The notes beneath the pieces were generated by a model. The model was not told the origin of the DNA. It saw only the letters and a program-made list of their open reading frames with translations, and searched no databases. The translations under genes and the position numbers were made by a program. Below, in pieces: positions 26,993 through 35,279 of a stretch of 64,000 nt of DNA. How positions within the stretch are numbered: the first letter of the stretch is position 1; each line of letters begins with the position of its first letter. The DNA is from Croceibacterium segetis. Its GTDB lineage: Bacteria > Pseudomonadota > Alphaproteobacteria > Sphingomonadales > Sphingomonadaceae. The stretch spans positions 298,447 through 362,446 of the forward strand of contig NZ_JAANOZ010000001.1 of NCBI RefSeq assembly GCF_011320115.1, read 5' to 3'.

Positions 26993-27249
26993 GGCTGCTT
27001 CTCGCGCATCTTCGCCCGGATCGCCAGCACCAGTCCGACCGCCGCGATGGCCCCCCACGCAGCCTCCAGCACGAAGGCGGCGAGGTTGAAGGTCATCGAG
27101 AGCGAGATCAACAGCAGGATCGCGCCGACGAGGTTGGCGAGATTGAACCAGACCTTGTTGAGCTGCTTGGCGACGTTGGCGTAGGCGAAGGCGCCGATGA
27201 ACAGCGCGCTGCCGATCAGGCCGACGATGTCGGCGGCGAGGGGGTTCAT
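26989..27249 (-). CDS. Small membrane protein, CBU_0592-like family
   Basis: 86 residues with three predicted membrane helices (about 7-25, 36-53, 57-77). The pattern of VGLIGSALFIGAFAY, FNLANLVGAILLLISL and EAAWGAIAAVGLV matches a family of small proteobacterial inner-membrane proteins of unknown role. First gene of a tight three-gene run with the 145-residue protein and cmk. Confidence 0.7.
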   Translation of the reverse strand: MNPLAADIVGLIGSALFIGAFAYANVAKQLNKVWFNLANLVGAILLLISLSMTFNLAAFVLEAAWGAIAAVGLVLAIRAKMREKQP

Positions 27250-27270
27250 GGCAGCGCCTCCCCACCTTCT

Positions 27271-27411
27271 CCGTCACCCTGAACTCGTTTCAGGGTCCAT
27301 CTCTCCTCCGGCGCCGCGCTGTGCGTTGAACGCCCAGCCGAGGGCTTGCGGTTGTGCGGCCTGCACCGCGGATGCTGCACGATGGATGCTGAAGCAAGTT
27401 CAGCATGACGG
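27271..27411. repeat. REP/REPIN-like palindromic doublet
   Basis: Two related 30-nt palindromic units face each other: CACCCTGAACTCGTTTCAGGGT inside 27271-27300, and its inverted relative with ATGCTGAAGCAAGTTCAGCAT inside 27382-27411, with about 80 nt between. Each unit is itself an imperfect hairpin (CCTGAAC / TTCAGG and GCTGAA / TTCAGC). This resembles dispersed extragenic palindromes seen in sphingomonads. It fills the gap between aroA and the small membrane-protein gene. Confidence 0.65.
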
Positions 27412-27424
27412 GGAATGCAAAAGG

Positions 27425-28765
27425 TCACTGCGCGGTCGCGCCGTCGAGCAGCGCCTCGAATTGCGGGAAGCTGGTGGCGATCGGGCTCGTGTCGTCGACA
27501 TCCACTCCGGCGCGGCTGGCGTGGCCGGCGACGGCCATGCTCATGGCGATCCGGTGGTCGAGGTGGGTGGCGACCTTGCCGCCGCCCGTCTTGGTACCCG
27601 GCAGCGGCTCGCCGCCGGTACCGTCGATCACCAGGCCGTCCTCGCGCTCCTCGACTTGCGCGCCCGCGAGGCGCAGCGCGGCGGACATCGCGGCGAGGCG
27701 GTCGGATTCCTTGACCCGCAGCTCGCCGAGGCCGCGGGTGACGGTGCGGCCGTGCGCCAGCGCGGCGGCGACGAACAGCACCGGGAATTCGTCGATCATG
27801 CTCGCGGCGATGGCCGGGTCGACCTCGATGCCCGTCAGCGCCGAGTGGCGCACGCGCAAGTCGGCGACGGGCTCGCCGCCGACCTGGCGCGCGTCCAGCT
27901 CCTCGATGCTGCCGCCCAGCGCGCGCAGCACCTGGTATAGCCCGGCGCGGGTCGGGTTGAGCCCGACGTTCTCTATCGTCAGGTCGCTGCCGGGCACGAT
28001 CAGCGCGGCGACGGCGAAGAAGGCGGCCGAGGACGGGTCGCCGGGAACCTCGATGGTCTGCGGCCTCAGGTCGGCCTCGCCGCGAATATGGATCACGCGC
28101 TCACCGTCGACTTGTTCGACCCACAGCTCGGCCCCGAAGCCCTTGAGCATCCGCTCGGTATGGTCGCGGGTCGGCACCGGCTCGATCACCGTGGTGATCC
28201 CGGCGGTGTTGAGCCCGGCGAGCAGCACCGCGCTCTTCACTTGCGCGCTGGCGACCGGAAGGCGGTAGGTGATCGGCACGGCGGGGCACAGGCCGCGCTC
28301 GGTGAGCGGCAGCGTGATGCCCGAGAATTCGGCGCCCATCAGGGAAAGCGGTTCGGTCACGCGGCCCATCGGCCGCTTGGACAGGCTGGCGTCGCCGATG
28401 AACTGCGCGGTGATCGGGTGGCTGGCGGCCAGGCCCATGAGCAGCCGGGTCGAGGTGCCCGAGTTGCCCATGTCGAGCGGTGCCTCGGGCTGCAGCAGGC
28501 CGCCGACGCCGACGCCGTGGATGCGCCACTCGCCTTCAGCCTCGCGCTCGATCGTCGCACCCATCGCCCGCAGCGCCGCGGCGGTGGCCATCACGTCCTC
28601 GCCCTCGAGCAGGCCGGTGACGCGCGTTTCGCCCACCGCCAGCGCGCCGAACATCAGCGAACGGTGGCTGATCGACTTGTCGCCGGGCACGCGGATTCGC
28701 CCATTGAGCGGCCCGGATGGGCCGAAGCGGCGCGGGCGCGCGGCGTTGGGATCATGGCTGGTCAT
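27425..28765 (-). CDS. aroA: 3-phosphoshikimate 1-carboxyvinyltransferase (EPSP synthase, class II type)
   Basis: Transfers enolpyruvyl from PEP to shikimate 3-phosphate. 446 residues. Class II marks are seen: GDKSISHR (28-35), [28 protein letters not shown] and NPTRAGL. The glyphosate-determining position, Ala100 in the tolerant CP4 enzyme, is Gly103 here (NSGTSTR), as in sensitive enzymes. Start 28765 ([10 protein letters not shown]) fits the family; ribosome-binding site weak. Confidence 0.94.
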   Translation of the reverse strand: MTSHDPNAARPRRFGPSGPLNGRIRVPGDKSISHRSLMFGALAVGETRVTGLLEGEDVMATAAALRAMGATIEREAEGEWRIHGVGVGGLLQPEAPLDMGNSGTSTRLLMGLAASHPITAQFIGDASLSKRPMGRVTEPLSLMGAEFSGITLPLTERGLCPAVPITYRLPVASAQVKSAVLLAGLNTAGITTVIEPVPTRDHTERMLKGFGAELWVEQVDGERVIHIRGEADLRPQTIEVPGDPSSAAFFAVAALIVPGSDLTIENVGLNPTRAGLYQVLRALGGSIEELDARQVGGEPVADLRVRHSALTGIEVDPAIAASMIDEFPVLFVAAALAHGRTVTRGLGELRVKESDRLAAMSAALRLAGAQVEEREDGLVIDGTGGEPLPGTKTGGGKVATHLDHRIAMSMAVAGHASRAGVDVDDTSPIATSFPQFEALLDGATAQ

Positions 28766-28918
28766 CAGGCGCGCGGGCTTTTGACAGCGCACCTGCGCTA
28801 TGGCAAGGCGCGGCCCGCTCTTGATTCCGGCCCTTGAATCGCGTTCAGGCCACACCCAATCAAGTAAACGGATTTCCGCCGGCCCACACGGGCGGGCGAA
28901 CGACAAGGACATATTCGA

Positions 28919-29236
28919 ATGGTCAAGCCAGAGTGGGGTCACAAGCGCAACTGCCCCAAGTGCGGTGAGCGCTTCTACGACCTCGGTGTCGACGACCCGG
29001 TCACCTGCATCGAATGCGGCAACAAGTGGCAGCCGGAGCCGGTGCTCAAGTCCAAGCAGCCGATCCCCTTCGAGGAAGAGAAGAAGGAGAAGGAGGAGGT
29101 CGATTCCGATCTCGCCGACGAGGAGCTGGAAGACGTCGACGAGGAAGAGGATTCGCCTGACAACGACATCGACCTCGGCGGCGACGACGATCTCGGCGTG
29201 CCCGGCGCGGCGGACGAGAACGAGGAAGACACCTGA
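28919..29236 (+). CDS. FYDLN-acid domain protein (TIGR02300 family)
   Basis: 105 residues. The N-terminal half has a four-cysteine zinc ribbon (CPKCG ... CIECG) with the family hallmark RFYDLG. The C-terminal half is extremely acidic, with long runs of Glu and Asp. The family is restricted mainly to alphaproteobacteria and its function is unknown; a nucleic-acid or ribosome-associated role is a guess. AAGGA precedes ATG 28919. Divergent from aroA. Confidence 0.88.
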   Translation: MVKPEWGHKRNCPKCGERFYDLGVDDPVTCIECGNKWQPEPVLKSKQPIPFEEEKKEKEEVDSDLADEELEDVDEEEDSPDNDIDLGGDDDLGVPGAADENEEDT

Positions 29237-29331
29237 TTTGACTCTTGCGATTCGGCGGGGCTGCTCATAAAGGGCGGCCCTCCCGCAAGGGCGGCGAACC
29301 TCCCAGGGTTCGTAGAAAATTGAATGGATAC

Positions 29332-29407
<76 letters not shown>

Positions 29408-29512
29408 TTCGAGAATGAATACTGAAATTGGCCGCGCAGATCTCGCGGCCGCATTGCTGACCCGCCCGCTGGCTGACGAGGTTTCGTCCGCCGGCGCATT
29501 TTGCTTTTGGAG

Positions 29513-29555
29513 CTTTCCCAGCAAAAGTGGGTACCACTTTTGCGGTTCGGGAAAG
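29513..29555. repeat. Long intergenic palindrome before ffh
   Basis: GCAAAAGTGG (29521-29530) and CCACTTTTGC (29534-29543) are perfect 10-bp arms around GTA, nested in CTTTCCC (29513-29519) and GGGAAAG (29549-29555). The form resembles the AAAGTGG palindromic repeats dispersed in alphaproteobacterial genomes. It lies between tRNA-Ala and ffh and could end tRNA read-through on either strand. Confidence 0.65.
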
Positions 29556-29584
29556 CGACCGCACAGAGAGAGTACCGGAGCCTC

Positions 29585-31021
29585 ATGTTCGATACGCTGT
29601 CCGATCGCCTGACCGGGGTCTTCGACCGCCTGCGCGGGCGCGGCGCGTTGAACGAGGCCGACGTGCGCGAGGCGATGCGCGAGGTGCGCGTCGCGCTGCT
29701 CGAAGCCGATGTCGCGCTGCCGGTGGCGCGCAAGTTCATCGACGCGGTGACCGAGAAGGCCGTCGGCCAGCAGGTCCTCAAGTCGGTCACGCCGGGCCAG
29801 CAGGTGGTCAAGATCGTCAATGACGAGCTGATCGAGATGCTCGGCGGGGAGGGCGCGGCGCCGCTCGAGCTCGACGTTCGCCCGCCGGCGGTGATCCTGA
29901 TGGTCGGCCTGCAGGGCTCGGGCAAGACCACCACCACCGCCAAGCTCGGCAAGCTGCTCAAGGAAAAGCACGGCAAGAAGGCGCTGATGGCCTCGCTCGA
30001 CGTTGCCCGTCCGGCGGCGCAGGAGCAATTGAAGGTGCTCGGCGAGCAGGTCGACGTCGCCACGCTGCCGATTGTGCCCGGCCAGCAGCCGGTCGACATC
30101 GCCCGCCGCGCGCTCGAGAGCGCGAAGCTGCAGGCGGTCGACGTGCTGCTGCTCGACACCGCCGGCCGCCTCCACGTCGACGAAGCGCTGATGGCCGAGA
30201 TGCGCGCGGTCGCCGGGGTTTCGGCCCCGACCGAAGTGCTGCTGGTGGTCGATTCGCTGACCGGCCAGGACGCGGTCAACGTCGCCCAGAGTTTCTCGGG
30301 CGAAGTGCCGCTGACCGGCGTGATCCTCACCCGGATGGACGGCGACGCCCGCGGCGGCGCGGCGCTCAGCATGCGCGCGGTCACCGGCAAGCCGATCAAG
30401 TTCGCCGGCACGGGCGAGAAGCTCGACGCGATCGAGCCGTTCAGCCCCGAGCGCGTCGCCGGCCGCATCCTCGGCATGGGCGACGTCGTCAGCCTGGTCG
30501 AAAAGGCCGCCGCGACGATCGACAAGGACGAAGCCGACGCGCTCGCCGCGCGGATGATGAAGGGTCAGTTCGACCTCAACGACCTGCGCAGCCAGCTCCG
30601 CCAGATGCAGAACATGGGCGGGCTGGGAATGCTCGCCGGCATGCTCCCGGGCATGAAGAAGGCCAAGCAGGCAATGGCGCAGAGCGGCGTCGACGACAAA
30701 GTGCTCGTTCACATGGACGCCATCATCGGCTCGATGACACCCAAGGAGCGTCAGCGCCCCGAACTGCTCAACGCCAAGCGCAAGAAGCGCGTCGCGGCCG
30801 GCTCGGGCACCGACGTGCAGGACGTCAACAAGCTGCTCAAAATGCACCAGGAAATGGGCCGGGCGATGAAGCAGATCCGCAAGATGGGCGGCCTCAAGGG
30901 CCTCGGTGCGCTGCTCGGCGGCGGCGGCATGGGCGGCATGGGCGGCGGCGCGCCTCAGCTCCCGGGTCTTGGCGGCGGCTCGATGCCGGGCAACATGAAC
31001 GATCTTCTCAAGAACAAGTGA
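29585..31021 (+). CDS. ffh: Signal recognition particle protein Ffh
   Basis: SRP54 GTPase that binds signal peptides and 4.5S RNA and docks with FtsY. 478 residues. N domain (1-85), G domain with P-loop GLQGSGKTTTTAKLG, DTAGR, and TRMDGDARGG, then the methionine-rich M domain (about 300-430) with GMLPGMKK. The C-terminus is Gly/Met-rich. Start 29585 (MFDTLSDRLT); in-frame sequence upstream belongs to the palindrome region. Followed 35 nt later by rpsP, the common ffh-rpsP-rimM-trmD-rplS order. Confidence 0.96.
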   Translation: MFDTLSDRLTGVFDRLRGRGALNEADVREAMREVRVALLEADVALPVARKFIDAVTEKAVGQQVLKSVTPGQQVVKIVNDELIEMLGGEGAAPLELDVRPPAVILMVGLQGSGKTTTTAKLGKLLKEKHGKKALMASLDVARPAAQEQLKVLGEQVDVATLPIVPGQQPVDIARRALESAKLQAVDVLLLDTAGRLHVDEALMAEMRAVAGVSAPTEVLLVVDSLTGQDAVNVAQSFSGEVPLTGVILTRMDGDARGGAALSMRAVTGKPIKFAGTGEKLDAIEPFSPERVAGRILGMGDVVSLVEKAAATIDKDEADALAARMMKGQFDLNDLRSQLRQMQNMGGLGMLAGMLPGMKKAKQAMAQSGVDDKVLVHMDAIIGSMTPKERQRPELLNAKRKKRVAAGSGTDVQDVNKLLKMHQEMGRAMKQIRKMGGLKGLGALLGGGGMGGMGGGAPQLPGLGGGSMPGNMNDLLKNK

Positions 31022-31056
31022 ATTTTCAGGCATTTGAATCGGAAAGGTGAAGTAAA

Positions 31057-31713
31057 ATGGCAGTTTCAATCCGGCTTTCGCGCGGTGGCGCCAAAAAGCG
31101 TCCGTACTATCGCATCGTGGTGGCCGACAGCCGCTCGTCGCGCGACGGCAAGTATCTCGAGCAGATCGGCACCTACAATCCGCTGCTCGCCAAGGACGAC
31201 CCGACGCGCGTCAAGCTCAACGAGGACCGCGCGCGTTACTGGCTCGGCGTCGGCGCGCAGACGTCGGACCGCGTCGCCCGCTTCCTCGATGCCGCCGGCA
31301 TCAAGGAGCGCGCCGCACGGCTGAACCCGAAGAAGGGCGAGCCGGGCGAGAACGCCAAGACCCGCGCCGAGGAGAAGGCCGCCAAGCTCGCCGAAGCCGA
31401 GGAGGCCGCCAAGGCCCCGGTCGAGGAAGCCCCGGTCGAAGAGACCGTTGCCGACGCGGCACCCGCAGAGGAAGCCGTCGCGGAAGAGGCTCCGGCCGAA
31501 GCAGCCGACGAAGCTCCCGCTGAAGAAGCCGCCGCTGAAGAAGCTGCTGCCGAGGAAGCGCTTGCCGAAGAGGCTCCCGCCGAGGAAACCGCCGCGGAGG
31601 AAGCTCCCGCTGGAGAAACTCCCGCCGAGGAAGCTCCTGCTGAGGAAGCCGCTGCGGAAGAAGCTCCCGCCGAGGAAGAGCCCGCGGCTGAAGAAACGCC
31701 CGCCGAGGGCTAA
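31057..31713 (+). CDS. rpsP: 30S ribosomal protein S16 with very long Ala/Glu-rich tail
   Basis: The first ~85 residues are a normal S16 ([35 protein letters not shown]). The protein then continues to 218 residues, where 80-100 would be usual or up to about 160 in some alphaproteobacteria: a Lys/Glu/Ala helix followed by more than 90 residues of near-perfect [12 protein letters not shown] repeats, strongly acidic. The frame is open and ends 3 nt before rimM. AAGGTGAAG precedes the ATG. Confidence 0.95.
   Translation: MAVSIRLSRGGAKKRPYYRIVVADSRSSRDGKYLEQIGTYNPLLAKDDPTRVKLNEDRARYWLGVGAQTSDRVARFLDAAGIKERAARLNPKKGEPGENAKTRAEEKAAKLAEAEEAAKAPVEEAPVEETVADAAPAEEAVAEEAPAEAADEAPAEEAAAEEAAAEEALAEEAPAEETAAEEAPAGETPAEEAPAEEAAAEEAPAEEEPAAEETPAEG
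31420..31710 (+). repeat. Degenerate codon repeat encoding the S16 acidic tail
   Basis: Short units of the type GCC-GAG-GAA-GCT-CCC recur at least a dozen times with small changes, mostly synonymous. The repeat is likely to change copy number by slippage or recombination between strains. Confidence 0.75.
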
Positions 31714-31716
31714 GCC

Positions 31717-32205
31717 TTGCCCCAGGACAAGCCCGTCACCCTTGCCGCCATCGCCGGCGCGCATGGCGTGACGGGCGAAGTCCGCCTCAAGCTGTTCGGC
31801 GAGGGAGTCGCGGCGCTCAAGCGCCATAAGACCTTCAACGGCGGCGCGCTGACGCTCAAGAGCCTGCGCGACGATGGCAAGGGCGGCGCGATCGCCCGCT
31901 TCGAGGAGATCGCCGACCGCACCGCCGCCGAAGCTCTGCGCAGCACGACGCTCACCGTCCCCCGCTCGGCGCTGCCGCCGCTCGAGGAAGGCGAATACTA
32001 CCACGCCGACCTGATCGGCCTTGCCGCCATGTCCGATACCGGCGAGGCGCTTGGTTTCGTGGTCGCCGTCGAGAACTTCGGCGCCGGCGACATCCTCGAA
32101 GTCGAGCGGCCCGACGGCAAGCGCTTCATGGTGCCGATGACCGAGTTCGCGGTGCCCGAATGGGACGACGAGCGGGTGGTGATCGCTACCGGCTTCGCCG
32201 ATTAG
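31717..32205 (+). CDS. rimM: Ribosome maturation factor RimM
   Basis: Assists maturation of the 30S head and binds S19. 162 residues: N-terminal RimM beta-barrel beginning VTLAAIAGAHGVTGEVRLKLF, then a PRC-barrel domain containing YYHADLIGL and the end FAVPEWDDERVVI. Start is TTG 31717, three nt after rpsP, the only start that fits the family N-terminus. Its stop overlaps the convergent flavoprotein gene by 4 nt; trmD, which normally follows, is displaced by 2.3 kb. Confidence 0.93.
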   Translation: MPQDKPVTLAAIAGAHGVTGEVRLKLFGEGVAALKRHKTFNGGALTLKSLRDDGKGGAIARFEEIADRTAAEALRSTTLTVPRSALPPLEEGEYYHADLIGLAAMSDTGEALGFVVAVENFGAGDILEVERPDGKRFMVPMTEFAVPEWDDERVVIATGFAD

Positions 32206-33110
32206 CGCCGCAGCGGCCGCTCCGCCGCGAGGTGATTTCTGATCGCCGTCGCGGCAACACCCGCCTGGCCCATGGCGTGGCTGATCTGGTCGAGGCCGAC
32301 GACCACGTCGCCCGCGGCGAACAGGCCGGGCACGGTCGTCTCGAGGTGATCGTCGACCACCAGGGCGCCGTCCTCGGCAGTCCTGGCGCCCGCCGCGATG
32401 GCCAGTTCGGAGCGCACATGGAGCCCTAGCGCGGGATAGACGCTGTCGAACGCGAGGCGCCCTTCGCCGGTCGTGAGCGTCAGGCGTTCGCCGTCGATTG
32501 CATAGCCGCCGCAAGGCCCGGCGACGATCGCCACCCCCGCCTCGTCGAGCCGCCGGCGGCATTCGTCGTCGAGCTCGTGCTCGCCCAATGGTGCAACCAG
32601 CGTGATGTCGCTGGTATAGCCGCGCAGGAACTCGGCCTCGCGGGTGCCGTGGTTGCCGCTGCCGATCACGCCGACGCGCCGGTCCGTCACCTCGTAACCG
32701 TCGCAGACCGGGCAGTACCGCAGCAGGCCGCGGGATAGCGCCTCCTGGTGCAGGGCCGTCTCCATCTCCGGCGGCGGGAGATTCACCACGCCGGTCGCGA
32801 CCAGCACGGTGCGCGCGCGATAAGTTCCGCTGTCGGTGCCGATTGTGAAGCCATTCGCCACGCGGGCGAGGTGCTCGACGCGCTTCTCCTCGCGGATCGC
32901 GCCGAACGCGCGCGCCTGCTCGCGCATTCGCTCGAGCAGTTCCTTGCCGGAGATGCCTGCCGGAAAGCCGGCGAGGTTGCGGGTGCAGGGGATCAGCGCC
33001 GCGCGGCTGTCGCCGCTGTCGAACAAGCGGATCGAGAGCAGATAGCGCGAAAGGTAGATCGCCGCGGTCAATCCCGCGGGGCCGGCGCCGATGATCACGC
33101 AGTCGTCCAT
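32202..33110 (-). CDS. Thioredoxin-reductase-like FAD/NAD(P) oxidoreductase
   Basis: 302 residues. FAD-binding Rossmann motif VIIGAGPAGLTAAIYLSR at the N-terminus, redox-active pair C-P-V-C in RYCPVCDGYEV, a second Rossmann fold VGVIGSGNHG, and C-terminal GLFAAGDVVVGLDQISHAMGQ. True TrxR has C-A-T-C, so this is a TrxR-like enzyme whose electron acceptor is unknown. Start 33110 (MDDCVIIGAG). It is part of an insert between rimM and trmD together with the small membrane protein and the LysR gene. Confidence 0.85.
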   Translation of the reverse strand: MDDCVIIGAGPAGLTAAIYLSRYLLSIRLFDSGDSRAALIPCTRNLAGFPAGISGKELLERMREQARAFGAIREEKRVEHLARVANGFTIGTDSGTYRARTVLVATGVVNLPPPEMETALHQEALSRGLLRYCPVCDGYEVTDRRVGVIGSGNHGTREAEFLRGYTSDITLVAPLGEHELDDECRRRLDEAGVAIVAGPCGGYAIDGERLTLTTGEGRLAFDSVYPALGLHVRSELAIAAGARTAEDGALVVDDHLETTVPGLFAAGDVVVGLDQISHAMGQAGVAATAIRNHLAAERPLRR

Positions 33111-33128
33111 GCGCCGGACAACGGTAGA

Positions 33129-33187
33129 GGGGCCGAAGCTTTCCCCGCGCTGGCGGGGGGACTGGGCAGCGGGGTGGCTTCGGCCCC
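33129..33187. other. Nested hairpin structure between the small membrane protein and flavoprotein genes
   Basis: An 11-bp perfect outer stem, GGGGCCGAAGC (33129-33139) with GCTTCGGCCCC (33177-33187), encloses a perfect CCCCGC-GCTG-GCGGGG hairpin (33143-33158). No T-run follows, so a plain terminator is not certain; it could be an attenuator or an mRNA stability element for the downstream flavoprotein. Confidence 0.55.
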
Positions 33188-33199
33188 TGCGTGGCGTGC

Positions 33200-33523
33200 T
33201 CAGGCCACGATCGTGTGCGCGATCACCGGATGGGCGTCCGCGGGATGCATGTCGGCGGTGGCGAGCAAGGCAACCGTCAGGACCAGGCCCATGGTCGCGA
33301 GGCAGGCGGTCACCCCGGCGAGCGCCGCGCGCGCCGCCGTGCTCACCGTGTCGTCGGCCGGGGCCGTTGCGCACGACGCTTGGGCATAAGTCCGTCCTAT
33401 GGACGAACTTGACTCCGGGCGGTCGCGGAGGAAGCGATCGAGCTTGAGAGTACCGCGATCGAGATCGGCGGAAAATCCGTTGTGAGCGTCGGCCCATAGC
33501 CGCATCAGGTGTTCGTCGGTCAT
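33200..33523 (-). CDS. Small single-pass membrane protein, unknown function
   Basis: 107 residues. An N-terminal soluble part of about 65 residues (MTDEHLMRLWADAHNGFSAD start), one hydrophobic helix (about 68-90), then a short His-containing tail (MHPADAHPVIAHTIVA). The layout recalls very small anti-sigma-like or regulatory membrane proteins, but no domain is recognised. AAGGACC sits 7 nt before ATG 33523. Divergent from the LysR gene with 102 nt between. Confidence 0.65.
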   Translation of the reverse strand: MTDEHLMRLWADAHNGFSADLDRGTLKLDRFLRDRPESSSSIGRTYAQASCATAPADDTVSTAARAALAGVTACLATMGLVLTVALLATADMHPADAHPVIAHTIVA

Positions 33524-33597
33524 CGCTAGGGTCCTTTCGTCTGGTGGCCCCTAGATGCCGTCTGCCGCGCCCGAGCGCCAACAAAACGCTTGGGGAA

Positions 33598-33620
33598 TAG
33601 TATAAGGTGAGATTATACTA
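33598..33620. promoter_or_regulatory. LysR-type operator upstream of and next to the LysR start
   Basis: TAGTATAA (33598-33605) and TTATACTA (33613-33620) are perfect 8-bp arms around a 7-nt spacer; within them is the T-N11-A form typical of LysR boxes. It ends 5 nt before the LysR ATG and lies in the divergent region shared with the small membrane protein. Autoregulation is the natural reading. Confidence 0.7.
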
Positions 33621-33625
33621 AAAGC

Positions 33626-34540
33626 ATGTTGCGCCTGCCGCCGCTCACAGCGATCCGCGCTTTCGAAGCCGCCGGGCGGCACGAGAATTTTTCGCGCGCG
33701 GCCGACGAGCTGGGGATGACCCAGGCGGCGATCAGCTATCAGATCCGCCAGCTCGAAGACCGCGTCGGCACGCCGCTGTTCGTGCGCGAGAAGGGCCGGG
33801 TGCGGCTCTCCGACAGCGGACGCCGCCTGCTGCCGGCGGTGACGGGCGGCTTCGCTTCGATCGCCGACGCGTTCGACGCCTTGCGCGAGGAAGACGAGGA
33901 CGTGCTGGCGATCGATACCTCGGTGTCATTCGGCGCGACCTGGCTGAGCTCGCGCATCGGCCGCTTTCAGGTGCGCCATCCCGATCTCGCGGTGAAGATC
34001 TCGCTCGCCAACGAGCTGGTCGATTTCGGCCTCGGCGGAATCGATGCCGCGATTCGGGCCGGGCGGGGGCAATGGGACGGGCTCAGGAGCGACTTCCTGT
34101 TCTGCCAGCACTTCACGCCGATCTGCTCGCCAGCCTTTCTCGAAGCCAATGCGATCGAGCGACCGGAAGACCTGTTGCGCGTCGAACGGCTCGCTCCCAA
34201 CGATTCGCTGTGGACCGGCTGGTTCGCCGCCGCCGGCATCGGCCGGCCCGAGCCGCGCCGCGGCATTGTGCTCGACAGCCAATTGCAAGAAGCGAATGCG
34301 ATGCTCGGCGGCTTCGGCATCGCGATGATGACCCCGTTGTTCTGGCGTGCCGACCTCGAGAGCGGGCGGCTGGTGCAGCCCTTCGAAACGCTCTACCTGC
34401 CCGGCAGCGCGCAATGGCTCGTCCATCCGGCAAGCCGCGTGGGCATCCGCAAGATCGAGCGGCTGCGCGAATGGTTGCACGCGGAGTTTGCCGCCGAGCG
34501 CGACCTCTTGCCGCAGGAGGTTTGGAACTCACCGCAATGA
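33626..34540 (+). CDS. LysR-family transcriptional regulator (GcvA-like)
   Basis: 304 residues: N-terminal winged helix-turn-helix (about 5-62, [29 protein letters not shown] in parts), then a periplasmic-binding-protein-like effector domain (about 90-295). The [11 protein letters not shown] and FSRAADEL pattern is close to GcvA/AmpR-type members. The stop overlaps the trmD start as ATGA, so this regulator is translationally coupled to an essential tRNA methylase. The operator lies directly upstream. Effector unknown; the neighbouring flavoprotein is the likely target. Confidence 0.88.
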   Translation: MLRLPPLTAIRAFEAAGRHENFSRAADELGMTQAAISYQIRQLEDRVGTPLFVREKGRVRLSDSGRRLLPAVTGGFASIADAFDALREEDEDVLAIDTSVSFGATWLSSRIGRFQVRHPDLAVKISLANELVDFGLGGIDAAIRAGRGQWDGLRSDFLFCQHFTPICSPAFLEANAIERPEDLLRVERLAPNDSLWTGWFAAAGIGRPEPRRGIVLDSQLQEANAMLGGFGIAMMTPLFWRADLESGRLVQPFETLYLPGSAQWLVHPASRVGIRKIERLREWLHAEFAAERDLLPQEVWNSPQ

Positions 34541-35268
34541 CTTTCGCCGTCACCGTCCTCACGCTCTACCCTGAGATGTTCCCCGGGCCGCTCGGCGTTT
34601 CGCTTGCGGGGCGCGCACTTGGCGAGGGCGCGTGGTCCATCGAGGCGGTGCAGATCCGCGATTTCGCGAAGGACAAGCACCATACCGTCGATGACACCCC
34701 GGCGGGGGGCGGGGCGGGGATGGTGCTCAAGGTCGACGTTCTGGCGGCGGCGGTCGATCATGCGGTGGCGGAGCATCCCGACTGCCCGGTGCTGGCGATG
34801 ACCCCGCGCGGCGCCCCGCTCACCCAGGCGCGCGTTCGCGAGCTGGCGGCGGGTCCGGGGGTGACGATCCTGTGCGGCCGGTTCGAGGGATTCGACGAGC
34901 GGATTTTCGAGGGAAGGCCGGTCGAGGAAGTCAGTCTCGGCGACATCGTTCTCTCCGGCGGAGAGCCCGCCGCGATCGCCCTTCTCGACGCTTGCATTCG
35001 CCTGCTTCCCGGCGTAATGGGCGCGCCTTCAAGCGGGGCCGAGGAATCCTTCGAAGAGGGGCTGCTCGAATACCCGCACTATACCCGACCTCAGGAATGG
35101 GAAGGGCGCACGATCCCTGAAGTGCTGCGATCGGGGGATCATGCGAGGATAGCGGCATGGCGCAAGGCCATGAGCGAATCCGACACACGGTCACGCAGGC
35201 CGGACCTTTGGGAGCGCCACGGTGGTGCTCGGGTCAAGCCTGCCTCTGGCGCGCGGCGCAAGGATTGA
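34537..35268 (+). CDS. trmD: tRNA (guanine(37)-N1)-methyltransferase TrmD
   Basis: Makes m1G37 in tRNAs reading CNN/CGG codons and prevents +1 frameshifts; essential in most bacteria. 243 residues. SPOUT knot elements are present: [29 protein letters not shown] and [12 protein letters not shown]. Start 34537 is set by the ATGA overlap with LysR and by the family N-terminus ([17 protein letters not shown]). A ribosome-binding GCAGGAGG lies inside the end of LysR. Followed by rplS after 11 nt. Confidence 0.96.
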   Translation: MTFAVTVLTLYPEMFPGPLGVSLAGRALGEGAWSIEAVQIRDFAKDKHHTVDDTPAGGGAGMVLKVDVLAAAVDHAVAEHPDCPVLAMTPRGAPLTQARVRELAAGPGVTILCGRFEGFDERIFEGRPVEEVSLGDIVLSGGEPAAIALLDACIRLLPGVMGAPSSGAEESFEEGLLEYPHYTRPQEWEGRTIPEVLRSGDHARIAAWRKAMSESDTRSRRPDLWERHGGARVKPASGARRKD

Positions 35269-35279
35269 AGGAGCCCGTC

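Noticed and set aside
28766..28918. Riboswitch or attenuator before aroA or the FYDLN gene
   Set aside because: No conserved aptamer pattern or leader peptide could be seen in the short divergent region.
31420..31710. Possible CRISPR or tandem DNA repeat array
   Set aside because: It is an in-frame codon repeat encoding the S16 tail; units are not separated by unique spacers.
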